NCBI RefSeq assembly: GCF_021130785.1
Contig: NW_025777584.1
Location: 32,605 to 96,604, forward strand
Direction of reading: 5' to 3'
DNA from: Homalodisca vitripennis
Lineage: Eukaryota > Arthropoda > Insecta > Hemiptera > Cicadellidae
DNA length: 64,000 nucleotides
This document shows, piece by piece, positions 46,051 to 57,000 of the stretch. The notes under the pieces were generated by a model. The model did not search any database and had not been told where the DNA came from. It saw only the letters and a program-made list of their open reading frames with translations. The stretch's first letter is position 1, and every line of letters starts with the position of its first letter. The position numbers and the translations under genes were made by a program.

Positions 46051-46301
46051 ATTAGTACGTACACAAATTACGAAACATGCAACAAGAACAATATTTTGTA
46101 AAAGTTGTTTAAAACATTTTCAAGGCTTGCGTGCCAAAAAGCTTTTGAAAAAACATAGAAAAGACTGTATACCAAACAAATCAGTAAAAGTTGTTATGCC
46201 TCATCTTACAGATGAATATGATCCTGCTTATTTATCTTTTAATAACTTTCATTTTAATTATAAAATTACCTATAGTATGCTATTGTGATTTTGAATCTAT
46301 T
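46051..46301 (+). pseudogene. Polymerase B-like gene, piece 2
   Basis: The frame resumes RLVRTQITKHATRTIFC and continues with a zinc-finger-like CKSCLKHFQGLRAKKLLKKH...C (about 46095-46160), then YCDFESIL at the TTAA of pB5. DFES fits the first exonuclease motif of family B polymerases. There is one missing base before YCDFES, near 46280. The joins to pieces 1 and 3 are exact once pB4 and pB5, with one target copy each, are taken out. Confidence 0.72.
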
Positions 46302-46711
46302 TTAACCCTTTGACCGCCAACGTCCGATTGATCGGACAGTGTAGGTTTATGCCAAAACCGCCAACGTCCGGACTGATCGGACAGCCTAGGTTCGTTCCAA
46401 AACCGCCCAACGTCCGACCGATCGGACGTTCAGGGAAAAAATATTTTTTAAATATACATATGAACTTTTAAAAGTTTGTGTCGACACTGTTCGACTTCCT
46501 TTTGACTAAATAAGATGATATGTGAACAATTTTAATGTTGGCAGTCCTGGAGACCTTGACTCAGCTGTTTGTTTACTTCTCTAACTCGCCGAGCGTGCGC
46601 TAGTGTTTACGACTAACCTATTTGCCAAGTTCCCGCCTTTCTCATAGATGCCTACTTGGTTTTTTTGTTTAGTTTTTCTCTGAAGTTAGTGATCTGTATT
46701 ATTTGTGCAAG

Positions 46712-48592
46712 ATGAGTCGTTCGCCGGTGAGTGACAACACAATCCACAATATTATTGTTGAGGACGAATTTCTTAGTGATAGTGAAATAAACAATTTGCA
46801 AAACAGTTCGTCATCTGAAGTAAGTGAAAGTGAAGCTTGATGATACTGACTTGGATCCTAGTTATACTCCTACCCCTAGTACAAGTTGTAATTTTTCAAG
46901 GAACTTTAGCTAGCAATAGGCCTGTAAATAGGTCAGTAATTTCGTCATCTGAGGATGAAGATCGAAGTGCAGCAACTACAACTACGCCGCGGCCACGTGG
47001 CCGGCCCCCCCGCCTTCCTGAAAACATCTCAAGCAGTGAGTCTAATAGCGACGATGATCAGTGGGAAAATATAGAGGAAAACAATGACCCTGGGTATAAC
47101 CATTCTTTTCAGTTCAATGAAATTCCTGGCTGTAAACATTGTCCTCCTCGAAATTCAGCCCCATAACTTATTTTGATCTTTATTTCCCTATGACTTTTTT
47201 GAACATATTAGTGACCTACACTAAACCTTGTATGCTAGAAATTTTATTCAACAAAACCTCCATAAATTAGGAAATCACAGCAGAAGTCGAGCTTGGAGGC
47301 CTGTCAGCTTTGTTGAGATAAAGCTTTCCTAGCTGTTGTAATAAATATGGGTTTGAATAAAAAGCCTACGATTGAGTCATATTGGAGTACAAAGTCATCC
47401 CAGAATTCACCTTGGTTCGGGGAAAATGTTTTCTAGAAATAGATTCGAATCAATTCTGAAATTTTTCCATATGCTAGATACGCGACACTTGCCTTCACCA
47501 AAGGAGCCTGGATATGACCCATGTGCTCGATTTGCTCCTATTGTTGATCATGCTAACAATGTATTCAAGCATTTACTATGCACCAAATAAACAGCTGTCT
47601 ATTGACGAAAGTTTAGTGGGCACTAAAAAATCACACACAGCTGCTACAGTACCTGCCCAAACAAGCACCATCATAAGTGGGGAGTAAAATTGTGGTTGTT
47701 ATGCGACAGTGTTACTCACTACTGTTTATCTTTTTTTTGCTACAAGGGTAAAAGAGATACAGAACAAAGCAATGGGACGTGTCAAAACATGGACTTGGGT
47801 ATACTGTTGTAATGAAATTGTTAGAAATGGGAAACTACTTGAACAAAGGGTTTCATGTATTTGTCGACAACTTTTTCACCTCATTTCCGTTGGCCAATGA
47901 TTTGTACGCAAAAACTTACTCATTCTGACAGGCACTTTACGAATAAACAGGCAAGGGAATACCCCCTACCCTTACACAAAAATTTGGTGTAGGGCAAACT
48001 AAATATTGTCGCAAAGGAAAAATGCTTTTGGTTGCTGCCCGATTGAAAAATCGCAAAAAAGCAAGTACTTCTCTTGTCAACTAATGCTGAGGCAAAAAGT
48101 GAGTTGAAAAGTAAAAAACGGGGAAATAAAGTATTTATTACCAGCAAGCCTTCTGTCATTCGTCAGTATAACTCCTATATGGGTGGCGTAGACACGGTCA
48201 GACCAAATTGTTGTATTGTTACCTGGACGAACGACGTACGCTTAAATATTGGCTAAAGGTAACATTCCACATTTTTGGACGGATGATTGTCAACCTATAT
48301 GTCCTATACAAAAATAACACAGACAATCCGATATCGAGACTAGATTTTTACTGTGGCACTAGTCGAAGGACTTGCTGCCGAGTGGCTCGGTGACCAAGCG
48401 CCCAGTTCAAGCACAACGTGCTGGCAATGAACCTCTTGACCTATTACCTGGTGGTGAAAAGAAAGAAAATTGCTCTGTGTGTAGTAGGTTGAGCACAGCC
48501 CAAGGTGGCAAAAAGGAAGAAAAGTAGGTACATTTGCAAAAAACTGCAAGAAAAGTGTTCACCCTTTGTGCTTGCCGAAACATACATGCTAA
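46712..48592 (+). pseudogene. piggyBac transposase (pB5), many frame breaks
   Basis: Starts MSRSPVSDNTIHNIIVEDEF. Then come an acidic region, PRPRGRPPRLPENISSSE (AT-hook-like RGRP), PGCKHCPPRNSAP (about 47130) and MLDTRHLPSPKEPGYDPCAR (about 47470). The catalytic block QLSIDESLVGTKK (about 47590) is in another frame, as are the VFVDNFF block near 47860 and YMGGVDT near 48180. The C-terminal CSVCSRLS...C..C...CLPKH is at 48475-48592. At least ten breaks, far more than pB4, so this copy looks genuinely decayed as well as prone to run errors. Confidence 0.82.
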
Positions 48593-49250
48593 AGGAATGT
48601 GAACTGATTGTATATATTTGTAAATATGCTTCTTTACTAATATTTGATAATGTTATTTGTGTATTTTCCTGTGTTCTTTGAAGAAAACACTTTTAAATTG
48701 ACAATTATCAGTACCTATAAAACTTCCATTACTATAACACGTAAGTATTTTTAAGCTTATTTAATATAAGTAGCTCTTGAAAATATTAGATTATTTTCAA
48801 ATGTTAACATTTCAAATTTACTTTTGTAAACACACTAATTTTCTAGATAGAGTTCTAAAAATTTGTAAATAGTTAGATATGTAACAAGTGCACAAAATAC
48901 AAATGTTTGCGATGTATAAAATATTTTTTTTACCACTGATTTTTAGTCTAAAGTTAATTTTTTAAATAAAAAATATTTTTACTTTAGGCGTTATCACATT
49001 ATAGAAAACTTTTTTTTATATGTAGTGTTATTTAATCAACACTATTCGATAGCGTATACAATATGCTAGAAAACAAAAAAAAAAAATCGTTCCATTTGCA
49101 TAAAAAATTAAGGATTAGCACAGAGCGGAAACGTAAAAGGTTGTTAAAAAAACGTCAATTATGCCTTGGCGGTATTGGGTTAGTTACAGCGGCTGAGACG
49201 CCTGGCGGCGACGGGTAAGGCCGCGGTCTCGGGCGCTGGCGTTCAAAGGG
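48593..49250. other. pB5 3' UTR and right terminus
   Basis: AT-rich until about 49150, then GC-rich GCGGCTGAGACGCCTGGCGG and the inverted CCCTTTGAACGCCAGCG terminus at 49250. No coding sequence. Confidence 0.6.
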
Positions 49251-49254
49251 TTAA

Positions 49255-49650
49255 AACCCCCTAGTTCTGAAGAAAAACATTAAACAATCTCAATATGTGA
49301 CAGTAAAAGAAATACACGAACCCATGAGCTTTTGTGTATATTTTGCTATTAACGATAACATATTACCACCAGAAATTGTAAACAGTTTACCCAATGAGCC
49401 CTACCTCTATCAAGGTCCAAACGCTGGTTTTTTTTTAGAGTACATGAAATCAATGGCAAATCTGATTGGTGATTTGTTAGATGTAAACGTACCAATGTTA
49501 CCTCTTAGCAGGGAAGAAAGTGATAGGTTTAAGTCAGCCACCCATTGTGAATGTTGTAACACAGAATTTAGTGAAGCTTTTAATGCTCCTTGCAGAGACC
49601 ACTGTCATTTAACCTCTTCAAGGACACTGGCACATATGTGGACATTACCC
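49255..49650 (+). pseudogene. Polymerase B-like gene, piece 3 (end of homology)
   Basis: Past pB5 the gene goes on with VTVKEIHEPMSFCVYFAIND, PYLYQGPNAGFFLEYMKSM, and then CECCNTEF...CRDHCHLT (about 49545-49610), the CxxC/DHCHLT endonuclease-VII-like block seen inside many Polinton PolB genes. A missing A at 49273-49277 breaks the frame. Homology ends at about 49640, where copies of the pB4 end begin. The polymerase palm domain is absent from the window, so the gene is a relic. Confidence 0.72.
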
Positions 49651-49935
49651 TTTGAGTGCCAACGGCCGAGTAATCCGCCGTCCCATATCTGAGCGAGAAA
49701 TGCCAACGGCCGAGTAATCCGCCGTTCCGCATCTGAGCGAGAAGTGCCAACGGCCGAGTACATCGATTTGTTGTTATTTTCCAACAATTTAGGGAATAAG
49801 CCACTATTGTTATATTAGTAATTTTTCTAGCCCTTTGAGTGCCAACGGCCGAGTAATCCGCTCCCCCGTCCCATATCTGAGCGAGAAATGCCAACGGCCG
49901 AGAGTAATCCGCCGTTCCGCATCTGAGCGAGAAGT
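49651..49935 (+). repeat. Displaced copies of the polymerase/pB4 junction
   Basis: 49651-49757 copies the pB4 left end (41604 to about 41716, all three GCCAACGGCCGAGTA units). It is then fused to a copy of 41534-41700 (49758-49935), which includes 70 bp of polymerase gene, CTAG and the pB4 end again. The first join shares only TA. The second copy has small insertions (CTCCCC near 49862) and one extra A (GGGAATAAG). Tandem amplification or assembly error. Confidence 0.85.
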
Positions 49936-50452
49936 TAAAAATCTGTAGAAAAATTCAATATGAGGTGTTCTCCAATGGGCAATGGCTCACATGATGCCAA
50001 TAATATCTATTTTGTTGGCTAGCCTGTTTTGAGACCCTATTCACAACAATAGTCAAAAGAGAAAACTGATTCTCAAGACTTTACATTCACTATCTCCACC
50101 TTGAAGTCTTTGAACTTTGACAATTTCTTATGACTGAGTGTTAATAGGGAGAAGTTTGGGATTTATTTTTCAGATAGAATCATGTGTTTTTCTTTCAATA
50201 TACATTAATTTATATTGTATATTATAAAGCTAAATAATAAAAATACTTGATTTTGAAACGTACACACATGTGCCATTGGCCAAATGTAGATGTTTTCACT
50301 GTTTTATTACTGGCACAAGTGTGCCACTGCCCATTTGTGTCAAGTATACCATGTGAGTTTGTTTTGTGAGGTTATGTTGGTGTTTTGTTTTTGTGAGTGT
50401 TGTGCTCTGTGTTATAAGTGAATTTTAGTGTTTTTTTTTACTTATCTTTAAG

Positions 50453-51206
50453 ATGGATGAAGACGAGATAAATTTACGTTCAGAACCTGAAAAAGATTGT
50501 AGGAATTCTTAACGATTTAGAATGTCCAAATGACTCAGAATTGGACATAATTACTGATGAGTCTGATGCATATGATAGTGATATAGTATACCCATCTGAT
50601 GACGAAGATAGTGCAGGATTCCTGGGAGAGGTAGGCAATTATGAGACAGTTTTGAATACTAAATTAGATAAATACCGTAGGCCTAAATATTTCTCAAAAA
50701 AAGTTCAACCTAATGTTGAAATTGAAGTAAACAATCAAAGCGGATGTCTTTCTCAATTAATACCTCGGGACACAAGCCTATCTAATTCAATTGTAAGTGA
50801 GGTTTTGCAAAATAGTCTGGTAACTGATGTAAACATTGATAATATAAGTGATGTAAACATTTCAGACATATGCCTCAATCTATTGGAAAATATTCAAGAT
50901 ATGCCTAATGACGCACCTACCATTTCTGTTAGTCCCACTGTTAGTGACAAAATATTGGATTCAAACTCTGTAAATGTAGGCCTAGCCCAAAGTTTAGATA
51001 TTGTTGACAATCTTAGCATACCCTCAACATCTGCAGGTATTTCAGTTGGTAGGCCTAGTCCTAAATTACCCCACATTATTTCAAAGCGTAAAAATAAATC
51101 TCAAATTGATACAGATAGGCCTAGCAAGCTAAGGAAAATTGAAAGAAAATCAAAAACAATCAATTTCAAAAACCTAAAGATAGGCCTAGCCCGATCAATA
51201 CTCTAA
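50453..51206 (+). pseudogene. piggyBac N-terminal region (pB6)
   Basis: Starts MDEDEINLRSEPEK. After a break in an A run (about 50490) it continues NDLECPNDSELDIITDESDAYDSD, with an acidic, Ser-rich region, NLSIPSTSAGISVGRP, and a basic KRKNKSQIDTDRPSKLRKIERK. Just beyond, in another frame, PKLVWQCNDNQFSVPVKL resembles the start of the conserved piggyBac region. The DDD core is absent. The PSTSAG motif also occurs in pB1. Confidence 0.6.
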
Positions 51207-52050
51207 AATGCAAGAGCACCAAAACAACCAAAACTTGTATGGCAGTGCAATGACAATCAATTTTCGGTACCAGTAAAATTAAACGCCGGGGCGGCAAATC
51301 ACGAATTTGACGTTACCAACGTATTCTGCTCACCCTCCTGAACAAAGAATATATATAGTACTAGGGGGTGCAAATGACAAATAACATGATTTTAGGGGGG
51401 TATATTGATAAGTGGTAAAGTTTCTAATGTTTTTAATGTTCAGTTTGTGTGCTGTGTCTGGATAATCTGTTTACTTGAATATTATCTGCGGCCGGGACTG
51501 ATAGCAGCCTGATAGCATACCTGTTATCTGAGTTGTCCGGGGCATAGGTCAGTTCTACACAAGATATCGGTGTTCAGTAGGTCGGATTGAGTGAGTGATG
51601 TTGTTACAATGATGAATCAACCATCCACTAGTTCAACCAACCCTAGTGAATTGTGTGTGTCGGAGTAGTGTTTCGTAGGGCACGTAAAGAGCTTACGTTT
51701 TAACCCAAACGAAATTATCTCTTTTTTTAATAGAACATGGCATTTTTAAAAATGAGTGTATTTGTTCGTCGTGCGGTCGAGTGGTGTTTTTAAACCGGGA
51801 GACTTTGTTGTTTCGTTGTGATAGACAAATTAGGAAAAGTAGTAAAAAAAAGTTTTAAATGTTGCAATTTTAAAAAATCTTCCTGTCAGGAATGAGAGAC
51901 AAGGTATTATTGCTCAATATACTCGTACGTTATGTTTCCAAAGAAAATTAAATTGAACAACAAATAGTATTGATATAAATGTAAACTATAATCATTAATA
52001 GTACATAAACATAATTATAATAACTATGGTATGTGTCTTTATCTTTGCAG

Positions 52051-52217
52051 AAACATTCGGGCGGAAACCAAGGTGTGCCTACTGCCCCGTACGAAAGAAC
52101 CGATTTACCTCAGTCTGCTGTGGTAATTGCAGAAAATCTATTTGCAAAGAGCATACTGGACAAACAAAAATAGTATGCAGTGAATGTGTTTCCCAAGAAG
52201 TCCAAACAACTGACTAA
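52051..52217 (+). CDS. piggyBac cysteine-rich domain exon (pB6)
   Basis: After ATCTTTGCAG, the exon reads RKPRCAYCPVRKNRFTSVCC then CGNCRKSICKEH and VCSECVSQEVQTTD, then stop. The spacing C-x2-C...C-x2-C...C-x3-H...C-x2-C is that of the C-terminal zinc-binding domain that contacts piggyBac subterminal palindromes. It is open and clean, unlike the rest of pB6. Whether it is spliced to the N-terminal part is unknown. Confidence 0.7.
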
Positions 52218-52911
52218 AGGGGAGCAGGTCGATGAAAATTAAAAAAAAATTAGAAAAATTTTTTATTGCATTTTTTAATAGTTTAAAGTGTGTATTTTAA
52301 AAATATGTAAGTATTAATGCTCAAATAAATTTATAAATTACCAAAAAAAATTCACAAACAAAAGATGTTCACTAGTTTTTTGCAGCAGTTCGTAAGATGT
52401 TGGCTGACACAATCATATATATCATGTGTGTTAGTTATAAGTGAGTCGCTAAATGCCAAAACAGGCTAAATCCAAAATTTAAAAAAAGTTGAGATATTGA
52501 TGACATTGAGTTCTGTATTACCTAGGCTACAGATTTGTCACTTCAAAATGTTCCAAAACCAGTTAAAAACTGTTTAAAATTAATATTTAAAAGTGAAGGT
52601 TGGTCCAAAATCAGTTATATCCTATAGCCATTCGGTTCCAAAAACAGTCATATCTGCACAGATGACAATGTTCCAAAACCAGCTATATCAAACTACAATA
52701 ACTTACAATGTTTCATGTTTCTGTGTCAAAATAAGTTAAATCCCAAAAGACTTTTCCTATAGGGAACTGCTGATCATTTTCCTTCTGAATTAATTGTTTA
52801 TTTTGTTGGCTAATTTTAAATTTCAAAGGCTAAAATAGTGTTATAAGAAGCAATAGCACTCAATTATTTAACATTATTTTAAAAGCTCCTGATTTGTTGT
52901 GTGTCATAAAC

Positions 52912-53149
52912 ATGGAGGCTGAACATACAGGAGGTATTTTAGAAGGTAGTGAAGGCGTTGGTATTGATATTATAAAATGCTGAAGTTGTAATTGTTCAAC
53001 AAGAAAATGTCAATATAATGGACATAACAGTGGAAACTCCACAAAATGTGGAACAAGTAGAGTTGGTAGAAGAGATGCCTGGCCCTTTGGCAAAGAAAAG
53101 GAAGAAAAACGATAAGAGCATGGAAGAAAACTGTTGCAAAAGTTGCTAG
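52912..53149 (+). pseudogene. DUF7869-like gene, first exon (X)
   Basis: Starts MEAEHTGGILEGSEGVGID. After an A-run break at about 52974 it continues NAEVVIVQQENVNIMDITVE, EMPGPLAKKRK and, after a second A-run shift, a basic RAWKKTVAKVAR ending at GTAAGT (53150). The layout, an acidic N-terminus then a W-KK basic patch, matches the second-family gene at 35.2-35.45 kb. Element Y inserted 17 bp into the following intron. Confidence 0.6.
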
Positions 53150-53600
53150 GTAAGTTAACAACATTTCGTGGGTTTAGAATAAAAGGGTTCTAACTGACAT
53201 TTTTTCATAAAATTGAGGTTTTGGTGTAATAAGGTTCTAACTGACAAACTGAATGTATTCTAAAACATCTGTTTTGGTTTATGTCAGCTGATAATTTAAT
53301 AATAAGCAAAATAAGATAGTTCTATCTGCTAAAGTCACTCTTTTACAATTGAAGAAGGTTCTAACTGCAACTTACAACCATATTGGTCCCAAAAAACAAA
53401 TAGTTTTAGTTCAATAAGGTTCCATTTGCAGATGGAACCATGTTATTTAAATGAATGATCTTTTTCAATGCAGTAAGGTTCTATCAGCTGATGTAAAAGC
53501 CTGATTCAATGTATTAAGGTTATTTTGCTTGCGGTTTTCCTAGAAACTGTAATATTATTTATTGGGATGTTTTATAACTAATATGAGTTCCATAAAACGA

Positions 53601-56600
53601 TAGTGAAATATTAGAGGCACTAGATGATAGTGAAGATCAGTGTGCTCCAAGAAATCAGAGTTTCACTTCTGACAGGGTAAGAAATCTAACCTAAAATAAC
53701 CCATACTGATGTTTTGCTCTAAACCATTAACATAGATAAAACAACATTTAAAACTGGTAAATGGCTATATACCAGAATCCAAATTGAATGCTAAATTTGT
53801 GTATTTTATTCAAATAGCTATGATTTTATCAATCAAAATTTCTATTAAAGTCTATAGTGTTTTCATTTGGTTATAATTCCATTAGTTTTATTCATGTATG
53901 TTCTGAATTTTTTCTTTGATTTTAGCAATGCTGGTTCAGAGAGCAATCTTGATCAATGTGTAAACAACAACTATGTTCCTACAAAGGGTGATCCCAATGA
54001 ACAAGGAGATGACATCCAAGATGAACAAGTAGAAGAATATCCCACTGAATGTGTAAACATACTAGATCCAAGTAACTCAGAAATGTAAGTCGTGTTATAT
54101 AGGATTTCAATAATTTTCATGAAATTACACAAACAGTCCAAATTCAGTACAAATTAATTATTAACTCCTATTGAGATAACCAATAACTACCTAAATATAG
54201 ATAGGCTATTTGTAAAGAATAAGTACGTATTTGCATTTTCATGTTCTACGCAATAACCTACCTACCTAGGTTGTATTTATAATTACCTAATCTAATCTGT
54301 GTTCTTTATTCCAGTAATTATGGTGCACACAATAACCTTGAGCAATATATGGAGGACATCCATGAAGAAACCGCAGAGGATAACCATGACATCATTAGAG
54401 GACAATCATGATGAAATCACAGACAACAACCATGATGAAACCACAAAGGATAATTACTATGACCAAACTGGCTGAGGACAACCATGATCAAACTCGGCTG
54501 TTGAGGACAGTCATAATGATGACCAAACTTCGCTGGAGGATCAACCATGATTAGGCAACTTTTTGAGATGGATGAAGGGAACATTTTTCATAGATCATAA
54601 CAGCTAAATTCAAAACTGTGACGAAGTGCCAAAGAAGAAACCCCCCCCCCCCCCCACCCCTTTTTAAATTGTACTAGAATGGAACTGTAGTTACAGATTA
54701 TTGAAAGGAAGATACACAAAAGCATTAATGAAGGTGATTGTTGTCCACAGAAACTTTCTTCTAATGAAATCAGTACAAACTTTGGTATTTACTTCCGGAC
54801 AAGTCTCCTCACCCTACTCCTAGAGGACCGGAACAAATTTCAACAAGACAATCACTGAAGGCATGGGGGGGGGGGGGGGGAGTGGTGTGTGGTGTGGGGG
54901 GGGGGGGGGGGGGGGGGGTGTGGGTGAGTGGGGGGGGGGGTGGTGGGGGGGGGGGGGGGGTGGGGGGGGGGTGTGGGTGAGTGTGTCGCCAGATGATATT
55001 GACAGACTTGCCTGTCAGAAGAAGCCTAGGAACAAGATTACAAAACTCCAGATAACTGGGAAAATAAACCAAAGGAAAAGAAAACACCAGGCAGGGGCCA
55101 AGAATATCATCAAATCAAAAAGGTAAAACTAATTTCATAAGAAAGAAATTAAAACAAAAAAATAAGATGCCTAAACAATTTGCAAAATTTCTTTGTGGCT
55201 CAATAAGACAGATTACTCTGCGATGAAAGGGGGACAGGCCAAGTATTTAAGGCTTTTTATACTCTTATAAGACGCTAAAATGAGAAAGTACATCGTTCTC
55301 TAAAAAATCCTTACTGGAAAGATCGCTAACAGCAAGGACAAACAAAATAAAGGTGTTGAAAAACTGCTGTATCAAGACGTCAGTTTTCTTTTCGATACTA
55401 ATTTTAATATTAACAATGAAAGAATCCAGGTTTGTAAAACCTTCTTTTTTAAGACACTTTAAGCATTTCTCAGAACTTCCAATTTATAATGGGGCCCCAT
55501 CTTAATGAAAGGACCCTGAGACGGACCGACTCCTAAAAAAGACCAAAGATCGACCATCACAAAACAGTACTGTGATTCCTGCTTACGGCTAAAAAATGAT
55601 GTCAGGATACATATAAAATCCTTCCCAGTTGTGGAATCACATTACTGCAGAAAGAATTCCTCTAAACAGTATTTAGACAGTTCATTAAACTATTTCTTAA
55701 GATCGTATTCTCTTTTTGTTGAAAAACATCCTGGATTACTATTACTTAAAGAGAAGTATGTATAGGAGAATATTCTTAACAGAAATTTAACATGGATTTC
55801 CCATTTTCCAAAAAGTGATCGCTGTCCTGTGTGACACGTGTGTAAGAGGCCACAAGGTGAAGGTCTTAAAGATGAAGTTGCCTGAGCAGATTCAGAAAAA
55901 ATATCCAACTTCATGTAGCAGAGAAAAATGCTATGCGAGAAGCAAGTACATAAACGATCGTGAATGGAAAACCTTCTGATTGCTACTGTATTTAAGTTTT
56001 TGGACTTACAAAAATGTAATATACATTGCCCCAAGAGCTGGAGATTAGCAGTTTTTTTTACATTGTTAGTAAATTTAAATGTTTTACAACTTAACTGCCC
56101 ATTCTGAACAACAAAACAAATCTGGATAAGAAAGCTTTACTGTGCATCTGTGGACAGATGGTAACAGGTGGTCGTTTTAACAGGGCAATGATATTGCCAG
56201 CGCTGTATTTATATAAATTGTGAAGAAAAGTTTTTGCTAGGATTTTTTTCCAGTAAACCGCACAACTTTGATAAACTTGGAGTGGGACGCATGTCGTTCC
56301 TCAAAAACAGGAAATTCAAATGATGACGGGGGGGCTATGATGCTGATTCTTAAAAAACAATCCTCAACTCACATCGGATTTACAATGAAGTAGTTCAACA
56401 CCTGGTCATGGATGGAAGCTGTCCAAGAAGTAGACAACATTCACAGCCACATTCGGAAAAAGCGTTTAGTGGTTACTGAGATTCTTTCTCGAGCCATGTA
56501 TAGTCTGATAGAGAGAATTTCTTGAAAACATTGTTAACCGGAAAACATCCTTATGTTGTTTTGCAGGATGACAGACAAATGACTTTTTGGAACTTCGTGC

Positions 56601-57000
56601 AGCATCCAGTAATAGAGACTCAATATGAAAAAACTGATACCCTGTTACACTTATAAGTTTCAACCTTAAAACCTATCACCAAGTCCTTTGGATTGGTTGA
56701 GTATAATGGAATTACATGGGCAAAGAAATGAAAGCATCGTCCAACCATTAATACCAACTATGAGAAACAATCAATAAAGAAGCAAATAGACTTCAGAAAA
56801 GATTTATCAGAATATAATAAGGCTATGAAAGGAACCTGGAAACAGTACAAGGCATTATAAAGCTGAAGCCAGAAAAGAAGAGGAGACTTTAAAAAGAAAT
56901 GGAAAGATTTATGCCTATCAGTAGATAGGGAGTAGTTATCAAAGTAATTCGCTTTAATCGACTCCACTTAAACATTGTGTTGAAAAACTTTCTCTTAGGA
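53601..57000 (+). pseudogene. DUF7869-like gene (Y), heavily decayed
   Basis: Recognisable pieces in order: EILEALDDSEDQC (53605), an acidic exon 53927-54085 (NLDQCVNNNYVPTKGD), an (E/D)DNHDE-type repeat region (54350-54540, about 27-bp units), KINQRKRKHQAGAKN (about 55065), a FPVVESHYCRK-type block (about 55625), a TEFNMDF block with C..C (about 55785), and a PGH-WMEA...DNIHSHIR block (about 56400-56460). This is the same motif order as the gene at 35-37 kb. Breaks are too many and varied to be only run errors. Confidence 0.55.
54640..54990. repeat. Poly(C) and long poly(G)/GT tract
   Basis: A C-run near 54641-54660 and, from 54866 to 54981, a nearly pure G stretch broken by GTGTGG/GAGTG words. 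It lies in an exon region of the Y gene. No coding meaning; open frames here encode only Gly or Pro runs. Collapse or polymerase-slippage artefact is likely. Confidence 0.85.

Larger units (their letters stand above)
46306..49250 (+). mobile_element. piggyBac element pB5
   Basis: TTAA at 46302-46305 and 49251-49254. TIRs start CCCTTTGACCGCCAACGTCC on the left and, inverted, CCCTTTGAACGCCAGCG on the right. The left end has three units of CCGCC(C)AACGTCCGA-N-ATCGGAC, each centred on a palindrome such as GTCCGATTGATCGGAC. Length 2,945 bp. It lies in the polymerase B-like gene within the codons after DFES. Removing it and one TTAA gives DFESILKPPSSEE in frame. Confidence 0.93.
50255..52230 (+). 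mobile_element. piggyBac element pB6, internally deleted (ends approximate)
   Basis: A 5' region with two units, ACACATGTGCCATTGGCCAA (about 50267) and GGCACAAGTGTGCCACTGCC (50312), leads into a piggyBac-type acidic N-terminus and, 850 bp later, a piggyBac cysteine-rich exon. The catalytic core between them is missing. Neither TTAA end could be fixed, so the boundaries are estimates. Confidence 0.55.

Noticed and set aside
49651..49760. A second pB4 insertion at 49651
   Set aside because: Only about 107 bp of the left end is present, with no right end and no CTAG at this join; it is a displaced copy, not an insertion.
54809..55126. Open frames on both strands with Gly-only or Pro-only runs
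   Set aside because: They come from the poly(G) tract; only the last part (about 54990-55126) belongs to the Y gene remnant.
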